The notes under the pieces: generated by a model
Databases searched by the model: none
Told to the model about the DNA's origin: nothing
What the model saw: the letters and a program-made list of their open reading frames with translations, nothing else
Shown here: positions 25,265 to 33,321 of the stretch, piece after piece
Numbering within the stretch: position 1 is the first letter of the stretch
How the letters are laid out: each line of letters opens with the position of its first letter
Virus record (IMG/VR): IMGVR_UViG_3300037133_000006
Span: 1-48,175 of that record
Reading direction: 5' to 3' (one strand)
Length of the DNA stretch: 48,175 nucleotides
Source of the DNA: a virus
Translations under genes and position numbers: made by a program

Positions 25265-26398
25265 CTAGATGCCGTACTGATAGATCAGCGTGGAAGGCCG
25301 CAGAACCTTGACGATGCCAGTGTTGGCGATGTAGGTCGCAACATAGGCACCTTCCTGAAGGCTGAGCGGGCCACCCATGCGCTGAATGTCCTGAAGGATT
25401 CCGAAGTTTACGAAATCATCGTTGAACACGTAGGAGGTAAGCTGCGTGGTGCTGTTGTGGCTAGCACCGCCGATGGTTTCACCCCAGTACGGGAGCGGGA
25501 CGATCTCAGGCGTCTTGCCGTTGATGCTAATGCCGTAGTACCGAGCCTTGATCCAGTCGAGGATGGTGGTGAATGCCGGAATGGTGCCGAGAGCGGAACC
25601 GAGTGGCAGAACCATTGGCTGCAAGAGGTAATCCCACTTGCTGGCCGGGACCAGGAAACGGTCGGGGATCGAATCGGGAGCGTAGCCGGAATTCGCATAC
25701 GCGAGCTTGGCCGCGCCTTGGAAGTCTTCCACGATTTGAAGTGAAGTAGCGTTTGCCCATCCTCCACCCGACTGTGTAGCGGAAACTTGATTGACAACGC
25801 CGGGAACTACCGAATTCAGCAACCCCTGATTGGCTTCCACGCCCCAGTACACGCGATTGTCGAGCGTCTTGTTCCAGTCCGTACGCACTCCCTTGTCGAG
25901 AATGTCGTTCGGGCTTCGGTTCGCCTGGGCCAGCTTCAGGGATTCAATCAGCGGGATGCGGATATTCACCTGATAGGGCTGAGTGGGGTACACGTCCTGC
26001 GAACGGTTGAAATTCAGCGTGCGAATGTTGTTCGAGGATGTGCCGGTCGTGTTGGGCGAAGCAACGTTGTTCGGCGAAAACACGTTTACGAACTGCGCCG
26101 TCTCAGTGTCAACCCATCCGCCGCCGTTCATCAGAGGAACGTCGCGGAACCAGGTATGGCCTTCGAGTGGCATGTGCAGCCGTGGATCAGGCTTGTTAAG
26201 TTCCGACTGGAGGAAAATCTGACCCGTTGCGGAGGCGTCCTTTGCCCCGAGAAGATTGCCGCCAGACCCGCTCATGCGCAACGCCAGAAGGCTACGCATG
26301 TAGTCGGATTGTGTCATGCCTGCCTGGGCGCATACTTCCGCGAGTGTTTCCGATACGCCTTTGCGCTGCCGGCTGAGATACAGTTCGTTCGTGTTCAT
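25265..26398 (-). CDS. major capsid protein (DUF2184-like)
   Basis: 377 residues. It has an N-terminal helical arm, then TWFRDVPLMNGGGWVD, YQVNIRIPLIESLKLAQANRS, RVYWGVEANQGLLN, and a C-terminal YVATYIANTGIVKVLRPSTLIY. This is the pattern of the DUF2184 structural family, an HK97-fold capsid group. Its order after the prohead protease and cement genes is standard. Confidence 0.85.
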   Translation of the reverse strand: MNTNELYLSRQRKGVSETLAEVCAQAGMTQSDYMRSLLALRMSGSGGNLLGAKDASATGQIFLQSELNKPDPRLHMPLEGHTWFRDVPLMNGGGWVDTETAQFVNVFSPNNVASPNTTGTSSNNIRTLNFNRSQDVYPTQPYQVNIRIPLIESLKLAQANRSPNDILDKGVRTDWNKTLDNRVYWGVEANQGLLNSVVPGVVNQVSATQSGGGWANATSLQIVEDFQGAAKLAYANSGYAPDSIPDRFLVPASKWDYLLQPMVLPLGSALGTIPAFTTILDWIKARYYGISINGKTPEIVPLPYWGETIGGASHNSTTQLTSYVFNDDFVNFGILQDIQRMGGPLSLQEGAYVATYIANTGIVKVLRPSTLIYQYGI

Positions 26399-26413
26399 CG
26401 TCTGTCTCCAGTG

Positions 26414-26992
26414 TTACGGGATGAGTCTGTTCAAAACCGTTACTTGCGCAGAAATCTGGCCCGTTGCGGGGTCGGTCGAGAGAACGCCGGTCGAGAAAAC
26501 GATGCCGTTGGCCAACGCTGTATTGCCGGTCAGGGAGGCACCTTCGATGGAGCCAACCTTGCTGTTGGGATAGCTGCCATTGAGCGCAGTGCGGATGTAG
26601 ACAGGCGCACCGGCCCCGGCGGGAGTTCCGTAGGGAACTGCAACCGTGATAGTGCCGCGAACCAAGCCATCGCAGGGCTGACCGGCAGCATAGAATCCGC
26701 TGTTGGCGATTGCGCCGCTAGAAAGGTTCGGGTAGACCGTGTTGGTCTTGACGTTGGCCAGCGCGAATGCAATGTTCGTTGTGCTGGTAACCGAGGAACT
26801 GTCGGTAACGATGTACGCCTCGACGCTCGAATACGTGTTGTTCGAGTTCAGAACCAGTGCATCGCCAAAGGACGGAACCTTGACGTCAGCCGGGTTGACC
26901 AGACGATTGGTGACTACCGGGAAATCCGACTGCGAGATAGAGCCAATCGGACCTTGGATGAGTCCCGTTACGGGAATGACGGCTGCGGGCAT
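26414..26992 (-). CDS. capsid cement/decoration protein (Gp24-like)
   Basis: 192 residues of beta-rich sequence. It starts with GLIQGPIGSISQSDFPVVTNRLV, then AAGQPCDGLVRGTITV and GTPAGAGAPVYIRTALNG, as in the structural cement protein Gp24 family. Lying between protease/scaffold and capsid, it would bind the capsid surface. Confidence 0.75.
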   Translation of the reverse strand: MPAAVIPVTGLIQGPIGSISQSDFPVVTNRLVNPADVKVPSFGDALVLNSNNTYSSVEAYIVTDSSSVTSTTNIAFALANVKTNTVYPNLSSGAIANSGFYAAGQPCDGLVRGTITVAVPYGTPAGAGAPVYIRTALNGSYPNSKVGSIEGASLTGNTALANGIVFSTGVLSTDPATGQISAQVTVLNRLIP

Positions 26993-27007
26993 GGGATGCT
27001 CCTTCTG

Positions 27008-27700
27008 TTACTTACGAGCCGCGCGCGCGGCATGGTATTCGTTGTACGCCTTCAAGCCTTCTGCATACGGCTTGCCATTGAAGAACGTGAACATGGCCGG
27101 TTCCGGTTCGGAGTCGTTGACGCCGCCTTCATGAACGATGCGGGTCAGCGAAGCGAACGGATCGGAACCGCCCTTGATGGACTCAGAGAGCTTGAGATAG
27201 GCATCTTTCGCGCCCTTGTCGCCGGACTTGGCAACGGCAGGACGTAGGGCCTTGAGAAGATTGGTGGCATCGCCGGTGGAGAAGTCGGATTCCGCATGTT
27301 CATCGGGCGGCAGTACAATCGCGCCCTCGGCATCCTTTTCCGCCTTCTTCTCTTCCGCGTCAAGCTCCTTTTCGGCGTCGGTCATCTCATCGTCGCCGAA
27401 TTCACCATCCTTGCCGCCTTCGCGCTTGTCGATACAGGCGTCGCACATGCATCCCTTGGGATGCTCGGCAGCGTCGCGTGCGGCCTTGCGCTTGGCATCT
27501 TTGGATGCTTTGTCTTTGGCTTCTTTTGCCTTGCGCTCTTTTTCTTCGCGCTTGGCTTCCGCCTCAGACTCTTCCTCATCCTTGCCGCCCTTTTCCTTTT
27601 CGGCGTCCATTGCGGCATCGACGATCTTCTTGGCTTCTTCCGGTTCTGCGTCTTTCAGGGCGGCCTGAAGTCCGAGAGCGACCAGCAAACGATTTGACAT
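27008..27700 (-). CDS. capsid scaffold protein from an internal start
   Basis: Inside the protease gene, ATG 27700 is in frame and preceded by GAGGAG (27713-27708) with a 7-base spacer, the best ribosome-binding site in the region. It gives a 230-residue Glu/Lys/Ala-rich protein with long charged helices and a compact C-terminal part (FNGKPYAEGLKAYNEYH). A scaffold made as a separate product from the 3' part of a prohead protease gene is the arrangement of lambda C/Nu3. Confidence 0.75.
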   Translation of the reverse strand: MSNRLLVALGLQAALKDAEPEEAKKIVDAAMDAEKEKGGKDEEESEAEAKREEKERKAKEAKDKASKDAKRKAARDAAEHPKGCMCDACIDKREGGKDGEFGDDEMTDAEKELDAEEKKAEKDAEGAIVLPPDEHAESDFSTGDATNLLKALRPAVAKSGDKGAKDAYLKLSESIKGGSDPFASLTRIVHEGGVNDSEPEPAMFTFFNGKPYAEGLKAYNEYHAARAARK

Positions 27701-28447
27701 TGTGATTCTCCTCAAACTCGATTTCGGGGCTGAATCCTTGATTCCCACTTCCGACCCCGCCCTGCCCTTTGGAACAATGGCAACGTGGTTTCCGTGAATC
27801 TTGCGCTGGACATATCGGCCTTCGGCGTCCTTGCCCAACTCAAAAGTATATCCACAGGATACATCACGCACCCCATCATCGATTTTTACGTTCAGATCAG
27901 GGTGCTTTACATGGAGGTCTGCCAGGAGAGGCGTCTCGCCGTCATCCATCGGAGAACCCACGCGAATATTCTGCGTATGGCCCTTGCTTACGCCGTCATA
28001 TTCATCCATTGCGTCAACAAGTATTTTGGGGTCTTCGGGATGCTCATCTAATACGGACTTCCCCTCAAATGAGGCCAAAGTCGCTGGCGCGGTGACTTCC
28101 TCAAGTGGCCGGTACACGGTCACAAGTTCATCGTCTCCAATGCCCCACTCTGGTTTGTATCCGGGATTCTTCTTGATCTCGCGCCCGAGGTACTGCTGGA
28201 ATCCGGTACGCGCAATCGGCACGTCTTTGTAAATGCGATACCCCTCGCCTGGAGTTTGGAACCAGTGTTCTTTGCCGGGAAGCAGGCTTGCGTAGTAGCT
28301 CAGGCGACCGCTTGGAGCGGGACTCGCATCGACGCCGCTGATCTTGTGCGCGTTGCGGCTGGCATAGAAGACAGACTTCCCACGCTTGGAACCGTATTCC
28401 GATTCCATTGCGCGGATAATCTTCGATCCTTTAGCGGTCAATGGCAC
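27008..28447 (-). CDS. prohead protease-scaffold fusion (DUF2213)
   Basis: 479 residues. After an N-terminal GSKIIRAMESEYG, then RGKSVFYASRN motif, residues about 60-235 form the DUF2213 protease-like domain: SFEGKSVLDEHPED, VSCGYTFELG, and HGNHVAIVPKGRAG with the conserved His and the RAG turn. From about residue 250 a highly charged helical region follows (the scaffold), with a small Cys cluster (GCMCDACID). The full-length chain would act in capsid assembly and cut scaffold and itself. Confidence 0.8.
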   Translation of the reverse strand: MPLTAKGSKIIRAMESEYGSKRGKSVFYASRNAHKISGVDASPAPSGRLSYYASLLPGKEHWFQTPGEGYRIYKDVPIARTGFQQYLGREIKKNPGYKPEWGIGDDELVTVYRPLEEVTAPATLASFEGKSVLDEHPEDPKILVDAMDEYDGVSKGHTQNIRVGSPMDDGETPLLADLHVKHPDLNVKIDDGVRDVSCGYTFELGKDAEGRYVQRKIHGNHVAIVPKGRAGSEVGIKDSAPKSSLRRITMSNRLLVALGLQAALKDAEPEEAKKIVDAAMDAEKEKGGKDEEESEAEAKREEKERKAKEAKDKASKDAKRKAARDAAEHPKGCMCDACIDKREGGKDGEFGDDEMTDAEKELDAEEKKAEKDAEGAIVLPPDEHAESDFSTGDATNLLKALRPAVAKSGDKGAKDAYLKLSESIKGGSDPFASLTRIVHEGGVNDSEPEPAMFTFFNGKPYAEGLKAYNEYHAARAARK

Positions 28448-28541
28448 GAATTAAGAGTATCACAATCGGAAAACGTACTCCTATTGAAATGTGTGAGTTA
28501 TCCGTCAAGAGCGTTTCTGCATAAAGGAACCAAAGTGATTA

Positions 28542-29168
28542 CTAGATATTAAATGGGCGGCCGAATTTCTCTTCTCCGGGATTGCCTCCCCATTTCTGTG
28601 CATAGTAGAGCTTCCGATACGGGAACATTGCGTTCACCTGGGCGGAGATGAGCGGGTCTGCTTTGAGTGTTTGCGACGGCTCGTGATAGACGGGTAGCGC
28701 GGTTTCGATCAGTTCCCACCCGCGCAGCTTCATGCGATAGTACCAATCACAATCACTTGCGTACCACTGTAGATTGGTGTCCCACTCTCCTGCATCCTCA
28801 GCAGCGTCCATGTTGATCGCGGAGAGCGCATCGTAGTTCGTGAATAGGACTCCCCATTTGCGACCGGACTCGGTGTACTCACGCGCAAGCCTGAGTAGTT
28901 CAGCACAGGTGCCCGGCGCGGCCACGGCGTCTGAGTGCATCCATATGCAGATTTTCACGGGAACAATTCGACACTGCTCAAGCATAAAGTTCATTGTCTG
29001 AGAGAACGATAGCGGAACCGATGGGCGCATGTTCCAATAGATCCGCACATCGTCGCCCGTCTTGGAATTGTCAATCACCATCGGATGAATATCCTTAGCG
29101 CTATCGACCGCCATCTTTAGCAGATCGGGGCGATTCACGTAGGGAATGAAGGCACGATGGTCGGTCAT
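28542..29168 (-). CDS. glycosyltransferase, GT2-like (GT-A fold) candidate
   Basis: 208 residues from ATG 29168, overlapping the previous stop as ATGA. Beta-alpha pattern AFIPYVNRPDLLKMAVDSA, VKICIWMHSDAVAAPGTCAELL (HSDA where a DxD-type metal site is expected), and YASDCDWYYRMKLRGWELIE then VYHEPSQT is like GT2-type enzymes. It is coupled to a GT4-like gene, so both may modify virion proteins or host surface sugar. Substrate unknown. Confidence 0.65.
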   Translation of the reverse strand: MTDHRAFIPYVNRPDLLKMAVDSAKDIHPMVIDNSKTGDDVRIYWNMRPSVPLSFSQTMNFMLEQCRIVPVKICIWMHSDAVAAPGTCAELLRLAREYTESGRKWGVLFTNYDALSAINMDAAEDAGEWDTNLQWYASDCDWYYRMKLRGWELIETALPVYHEPSQTLKADPLISAQVNAMFPYRKLYYAQKWGGNPGEEKFGRPFNI

Positions 29169-30358
29169 GCAATCCCTTTCCGAAACCACGCCTCAAAGAA
29201 CTGCCAGAGATCAGTCCAATCGAGTCCTTCTGTTAACCCGCAATCGAAATTCTCTGGTTTAAGGCGAGGGTCAAGCATTGCAAGCTTCCATTGCTGCGCG
29301 TCAAATACAGGGCGCTTAGATGCGAATGCACCATCGTACCGGAATGCTCTGGGCTTTATTTTCAGTAGAGGATTAAGCCATTCCGCTGCTCCAGCGTAAT
29401 CACCGTGAATGCACGGCGTTCCGCAGGCCAACGATTCAAATATCGGGAATCCGAATCCTTCCCCTAGCCCAATCCCAAGCGTCACATCGCACGCGGAATA
29501 TGCCCACGTCATCTGCTCATCGCTCAGCCGGCCAGTGGTGATGATTGCTCGATTGGCCAGTCCGTAGTCATGCAGCAGCGCAGAGATTGACCAGTAGCGC
29601 TCCAGCGCGTCCGTGTGAATCCAGACCAGCGTATCGCGCTCTTTGGTGACCATCGACACAGCCTCAATCGCCGTACCGTAGTCCTTTCGCGCCTGGTTCG
29701 TTGCCACTATGCCCACGAGGAATTGATCTGTGCCGATGGAGAAATCCACGTCTGGCCCCAGAATCAACTCGCCAAACTTGCGCCGCGCCTTGTCTCTCCC
29801 GCGTGGTTTCCAGATGGCTGTATCGATACCGTGGGGCAAAGCGTCGATAGTCTTGCCGTCGCCCAGTGTGCGCTCGATGATGCGTGCCGACCATTCGCTG
29901 TAGGCTAAAACACGGTCAAAACCCGACAATACAACCTTAAGCAATGACGAAAGCCGGTCATTTGGCCCGGTGGCGTCGATGGCGCTATAGGTCCATAGCT
30001 TGAACGGTTTGGTTGCAAGGAATTCGCGCAAGGCGATGTTCGGGCAATATTGTTCTGGATTCGTGAGCCAGAGCAGACGGGAAGCATCCCATATCACCAG
30101 CATGATGCCCTTTTTGTCACCCGCGAAGTCGTTCCATGCCGCTGGCAATTCCTTGACTACCCAGTTCTCCATGCTCTGAATGTGGTAATCCGGCCAGGGG
30201 ATGTTACGCGAACCGATACCACCATAGCCAATTGTCGCCACGCGGAACACGTCCGGCATGTACTCGTGGATGCGCTGCGCCAGATCGCGGGTGATGCGCC
30301 CGAGGCCAGATGAACTGGTTACGCTATCGGAGAGGATGAGTAGGGGAATTGGCTTCAT
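29165..30358 (-). CDS. glycosyltransferase, GT4-like (GT-B fold)
   Basis: 397 residues. N-terminal SDSVTSSSGLGRITRDLAQRI (sugar/acceptor side, with the Gly-rich turn), ALPHGIDTAIWKP in the linker, and GEGFGFPIFESLACGTPCI, the donor-binding E-x7-E motif, define a GT-B retaining enzyme of GT4 type. It starts in an ATGA overlap with the preceding RHH gene. In a late virion operon it may glycosylate capsid or tail protein, or alter host surface glycans. Confidence 0.8.
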   Translation of the reverse strand: MKPIPLLILSDSVTSSSGLGRITRDLAQRIHEYMPDVFRVATIGYGGIGSRNIPWPDYHIQSMENWVVKELPAAWNDFAGDKKGIMLVIWDASRLLWLTNPEQYCPNIALREFLATKPFKLWTYSAIDATGPNDRLSSLLKVVLSGFDRVLAYSEWSARIIERTLGDGKTIDALPHGIDTAIWKPRGRDKARRKFGELILGPDVDFSIGTDQFLVGIVATNQARKDYGTAIEAVSMVTKERDTLVWIHTDALERYWSISALLHDYGLANRAIITTGRLSDEQMTWAYSACDVTLGIGLGEGFGFPIFESLACGTPCIHGDYAGAAEWLNPLLKIKPRAFRYDGAFASKRPVFDAQQWKLAMLDPRLKPENFDCGLTEGLDWTDLWQFFEAWFRKGIA

Positions 30359-30498
30359 TGCGCGTCCTTCAGCACGTCCTCAATGATCTCCCGCAGCAGC
30401 GAACGCAGTGGCTTGTTGAGCGCCAATGCACGCTTACGGGCGATGGCCAGCGTGTCTTCGTTGACGCGGATGGTGACGGGAGTTCCTATTTTTCGCAT
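30355..30498 (-). CDS. small ribbon-helix-helix protein
   Basis: 47 residues from ATG 30498. A short strand GTPVTIRVNED is followed by two helices (LAIARKRALALNK, LRSLLREIIEDVLKD), the layout of ribbon-helix-helix (CopG/Arc) DNA-binding proteins. Its stop overlaps the glycosyltransferase ATG and its start overlaps the upstream gene by 13 bases. It may regulate the module from the operator at 30827-30837 (inference). Confidence 0.6.
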   Translation of the reverse strand: MRKIGTPVTIRVNEDTLAIARKRALALNKPLRSLLREIIEDVLKDAQ

Positions 30499-30728
30499 GA
30501 TGCCTCGATTTCCCGCACAGCCTCATCGATATTGACAAGGTTCGCGCTTTGGTCTTCAGCCGCGTGGAGTTCCTTGCAATCGCATCCCTTGACGAAGCAG
30601 CGACCTCCGCTAAGCGAATAATCTCGCAGTCCGGTCGTTAGCATCGCTGGAACGTAGTGCTGATGAATGGGGTGCCCACATCCGCATCCGAGATTTGCAA
30701 GCGTTACTGGAGTACCGATCTGGCGCAT
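30486..30728 (-). CDS. small zinc-binding-like protein
   Basis: 80 residues. CGCGHPIHQHY and GGRCFVKGCDC supply at least five Cys and three His that could bind one or two zinc ions, and the C-terminus is an acidic helix. The first ten residues (MRQIGTPVTL) nearly repeat those of the next gene (MRKIGTPVTI), which suggests a duplicated start. It would be the first gene behind the promoter at 30820-30847. Confidence 0.55.
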   Translation of the reverse strand: MRQIGTPVTLANLGCGCGHPIHQHYVPAMLTTGLRDYSLSGGRCFVKGCDCKELHAAEDQSANLVNIDEAVREIEASCEK

Positions 30729-30819
30729 AAATTCCTTTCGATTAGGAGGCCCAGGCCGCGTCAGAAGCTGCGAGAAAGGATAAGCGCATTCGGCGGCGGC
30801 CCAGAATTAACCTGAAACC

Positions 30820-30847
30820 AGTGTACTACGATTCGTACTCTTGTCAA
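30820..30847 (-). promoter_or_regulatory. sigma70-like promoter with operator dyad
   Basis: On the minus strand TTGACA (30847-30842) and TACACT (30825-30820) are 16 bases apart. The spacer contains TACGA-A-TCGTA, an inverted repeat (30827-30837) fit for a repressor. It faces the small zinc and RHH genes, the glycosyltransferases and the capsid genes. Confidence 0.55.
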
Positions 30848-30850
30848 GAG

Positions 30851-30885
30851 ACACATACGCCGCCCGGTTAGGAGCGGCGCTGTGT
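30851..30885 (-). terminator. strong stem-loop after the MuF-like gene
   Basis: ACACA and CGCCGC pair with GCGGCG and TGTGT (a two-base bulge on one arm, one on the other) around a 10-base loop. It lies just downstream of the terminase-portal-MuF genes on the minus strand and just before the new promoter. There is no long U-run. Confidence 0.55.
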
Positions 30886-30911
30886 GCTCTAGCGACTTCC
30901 GCAGCCTCCTT

Positions 30912-31736
30912 TCAAGTTGATATTTGGATGAACTTTGCGCGGGTCATGCGCGTGATGCTGCCACGGCTGTAAACTCGGCACGGCCATGTAACCTCATCTA
31001 AATCAATGATTGGCACTCCTGTGCATCTGCAATTCGGCGCGTGACCGGCGTTGTATTTCCCAAGCGTGGACCGCTGGCCTATCAGGGCTTCAGGCGATGG
31101 AGGGTCACTCCAGTTCACCAGAATCATATCCATCTTGCGGTGGGATAGGCGCACGCGAGAATCTTCACTCGAAAGCCATTGATACCATTTCACGCCAAGA
31201 TTCTCCGACCGTGCCCGCGTAATTGACTCAGCGGCGCTCGATACCTCCGTTCGCGCCAGCATAGCAATATGACTGCGCGTGATGGCAGGGAAGCGACCGC
31301 GAATGTCCTTTGCGATGGTCTCGGCCCGCTCCCCGCGCATCTGACGGGTGGCAATCTGCGAGGCCAGTGTTTGCGCCAGGTCCTGCGGCATGGAGCGTAT
31401 CAGAGCAGCGTGTGTACTCACCAGTGACCGCACAGACGCGCCCACAGGCCCCGCCATTTCGCGCCGCAGCAAGTCGTATATGCGTTTGCCTTGTGAAGAC
31501 TTCGCCGCCGCCTCACGCCAACTCTGTGCGTTCTGGACGGCTACCTGCGTAACCATGCGTCGAGCCAGGAAGTCGGACGCCTTCATTACCCTCTCACCTC
31601 CGCCATTGCCGAGGAACGCGAAGATGCTCTCAAGATCGGCGTCATGCGGGAAAGTGCGCAGCCATATTTCCATGAGCGCATTGAGAGCGCGGCGGTATTC
31701 CTGCTCGATTCGTTGGGGGCGGTGGAAAGCTGGCAT
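30912..31736 (-). CDS. minor head protein, MuF/SPP1 gp7-like
   Basis: 274 residues. The helical N-terminus is followed by the MuF-type core: AITRSHIAMLARTEVSSAAESITRARSENLG (split as HIAMLARTEVSSA), WLSSEDSRVRLSHRKMD, and the Cys motif AGHAPNCRCTGVPI. MuF-like proteins sit with the portal inside the head and may enter with DNA. It is directly behind the portal gene. Confidence 0.85.
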   Translation of the reverse strand: MPAFHRPQRIEQEYRRALNALMEIWLRTFPHDADLESIFAFLGNGGGERVMKASDFLARRMVTQVAVQNAQSWREAAAKSSQGKRIYDLLRREMAGPVGASVRSLVSTHAALIRSMPQDLAQTLASQIATRQMRGERAETIAKDIRGRFPAITRSHIAMLARTEVSSAAESITRARSENLGVKWYQWLSSEDSRVRLSHRKMDMILVNWSDPPSPEALIGQRSTLGKYNAGHAPNCRCTGVPIIDLDEVTWPCRVYSRGSITRMTRAKFIQIST

Positions 31737-31737
31737 A

Positions 31738-33273
31738 TCAGCCCCTTATCCGCTTCCATGCCCGCTCAAACCATGAATCCTTGCCGCCCTCTGTCTTCTC
31801 GGCCTCGGTGTCACCGTGCTCTTCACCGAACGTCTCAGTGCCAGCGCGGGCTTCCGCTTCCTCTACCTGCATGGGAGGCTGTACCTCATCGTCCGCCGCC
31901 TCGATCATTTCATCCGTCACATTGGACCCAAGGCCCGTTTCTGCGCTGGCTGTCTTGATTTCGCGCAACGTGGTCTGCCTTCCAAGCACACCGGCATTGT
32001 AGTAGCCGAGTATGCTCTCGCCGTGGCTCTTTGCTAACTCCGCCTTTTCCTTGCTGTTCATCGTGCGGATTGGCGCGAACGCATAATCCAGATCGTCGGG
32101 AATCTCGCCCCAGGTGGACATGCAAATGATCGGAATCAGCTTGTCCATCAGCGGGCGGTCCTTCTGCCGGCGCTCCTGGTCCGCCGAATCGTAATAGTTC
32201 TGGAGATCACCCTCGTTCGACTGCCCCAGGCCGGTCTGCGTATCGCCAAACAGCCGCGAGAATGGATAACCCGCCGCCCCGCACAGCGCCGTCATCTGCA
32301 TCTTCATCACTTCGGACAGGCCGCTGAAAGAGTAGGAGTTGCTGAATAGTTCACCCTCTTCGCCGAGCGCCAGAATACCGTTTGTGGAGATTGCTTCTGA
32401 TACCGCCGTCATGCGGGCCGCATAGTCCACAAGCTGCTGCTGTGTCAGGTTCAGTCCAGATAGCATCTGTGCCAGCATCGGCTCTTTCATGGCCAGCACG
32501 TTGGCGCGGGCAATCAGGTCCGATACCGCCGCCATGCCGTAGTCGTATCGCTGTAGCTCGTCAAGAATTGCCTCGACCTCGCTCATGCCCCAGTACGTTT
32601 CGATCTGCTTCTCGAATAGCGGCAAGTCCCGGCCCAGGAACCGCAAGCACCGCGAATTATGGACGCGCAAGTTCTGATTCGCTTCCGTATACACATCGTA
32701 GTACACAGGTAAGCCGTATTCGGTGGGGTTGTCCAGATCGGTGATGAGTGCGGAGCTTGGCGACATGCCAGACCAGCGATCCACTACGATCATGCCGCGA
32801 TAGCTTCCCGGTTCCACGTCCTCAATCTTGAGCGGCTTGGACAGGTCATTGTCGCCCTTGAGGATGATGATTCCCAGCGCCCCGCCGAACAGCCTTCCCC
32901 ACTTGCGCCCCTCAATGTACTTCTGGAGCGTGCCCGTCTCGGCCACCACTTTGTCGAACGCGCCAATATCCTCCGGCGTCACATCGCAGAGCAGGGAAGG
33001 GAATGCCTTGAGTTGGTCCTGCGGCTTCACATCCACCACTTGCCGGATGATCCAAGAGCCGCGATACATGAACACAAGCTTTTGGTAATCCAGCGAGATG
33101 CGAAATGGGATGTGCCGACCGGCGTTGACGGCGCTCGACGTTCCAAAGCCTATGTTCGCCGCCTGGTTCGCGTAGACATCGCCCACTCCTGCGTTCTGGT
33201 TTGGTGCCTGGAGGCGCAACCGCTCTGCCGTCCGCTGCTTCGCCGCATTCAATCGCTGCTGTGTGCTGGCCAT
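31738..33273 (-). CDS. portal protein (DUF1073-like)
   Basis: 511 residues. RISLDYQKLVFMYRGSWIIRQVVD, EGRKWGRLFGGALGIIILKG and AALCGAAGYPFSRLFGDTQTGLG (separate motifs), then a C-terminal acidic tail, match the DUF1073 portal family (clan of dodecameric phage portals). It lies between terminase and MuF-like genes. It would form the DNA gate and the anchor of the packaging motor. Confidence 0.9.
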   Translation of the reverse strand: MASTQQRLNAAKQRTAERLRLQAPNQNAGVGDVYANQAANIGFGTSSAVNAGRHIPFRISLDYQKLVFMYRGSWIIRQVVDVKPQDQLKAFPSLLCDVTPEDIGAFDKVVAETGTLQKYIEGRKWGRLFGGALGIIILKGDNDLSKPLKIEDVEPGSYRGMIVVDRWSGMSPSSALITDLDNPTEYGLPVYYDVYTEANQNLRVHNSRCLRFLGRDLPLFEKQIETYWGMSEVEAILDELQRYDYGMAAVSDLIARANVLAMKEPMLAQMLSGLNLTQQQLVDYAARMTAVSEAISTNGILALGEEGELFSNSYSFSGLSEVMKMQMTALCGAAGYPFSRLFGDTQTGLGQSNEGDLQNYYDSADQERRQKDRPLMDKLIPIICMSTWGEIPDDLDYAFAPIRTMNSKEKAELAKSHGESILGYYNAGVLGRQTTLREIKTASAETGLGSNVTDEMIEAADDEVQPPMQVEEAEARAGTETFGEEHGDTEAEKTEGGKDSWFERAWKRIRG

Positions 33274-33321
33274 GGGAATAGTCTACCGCATTGCATGTAT
33301 TGAGGTACGCATCGGAATACG

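Noticed and set aside
25241-27247. Long plus-strand frames across the capsid, cement and protease genes
   Set aside because: They are shadows of well-supported minus-strand genes and have biased Arg/Val/Gly-rich sequences without domain patterns.
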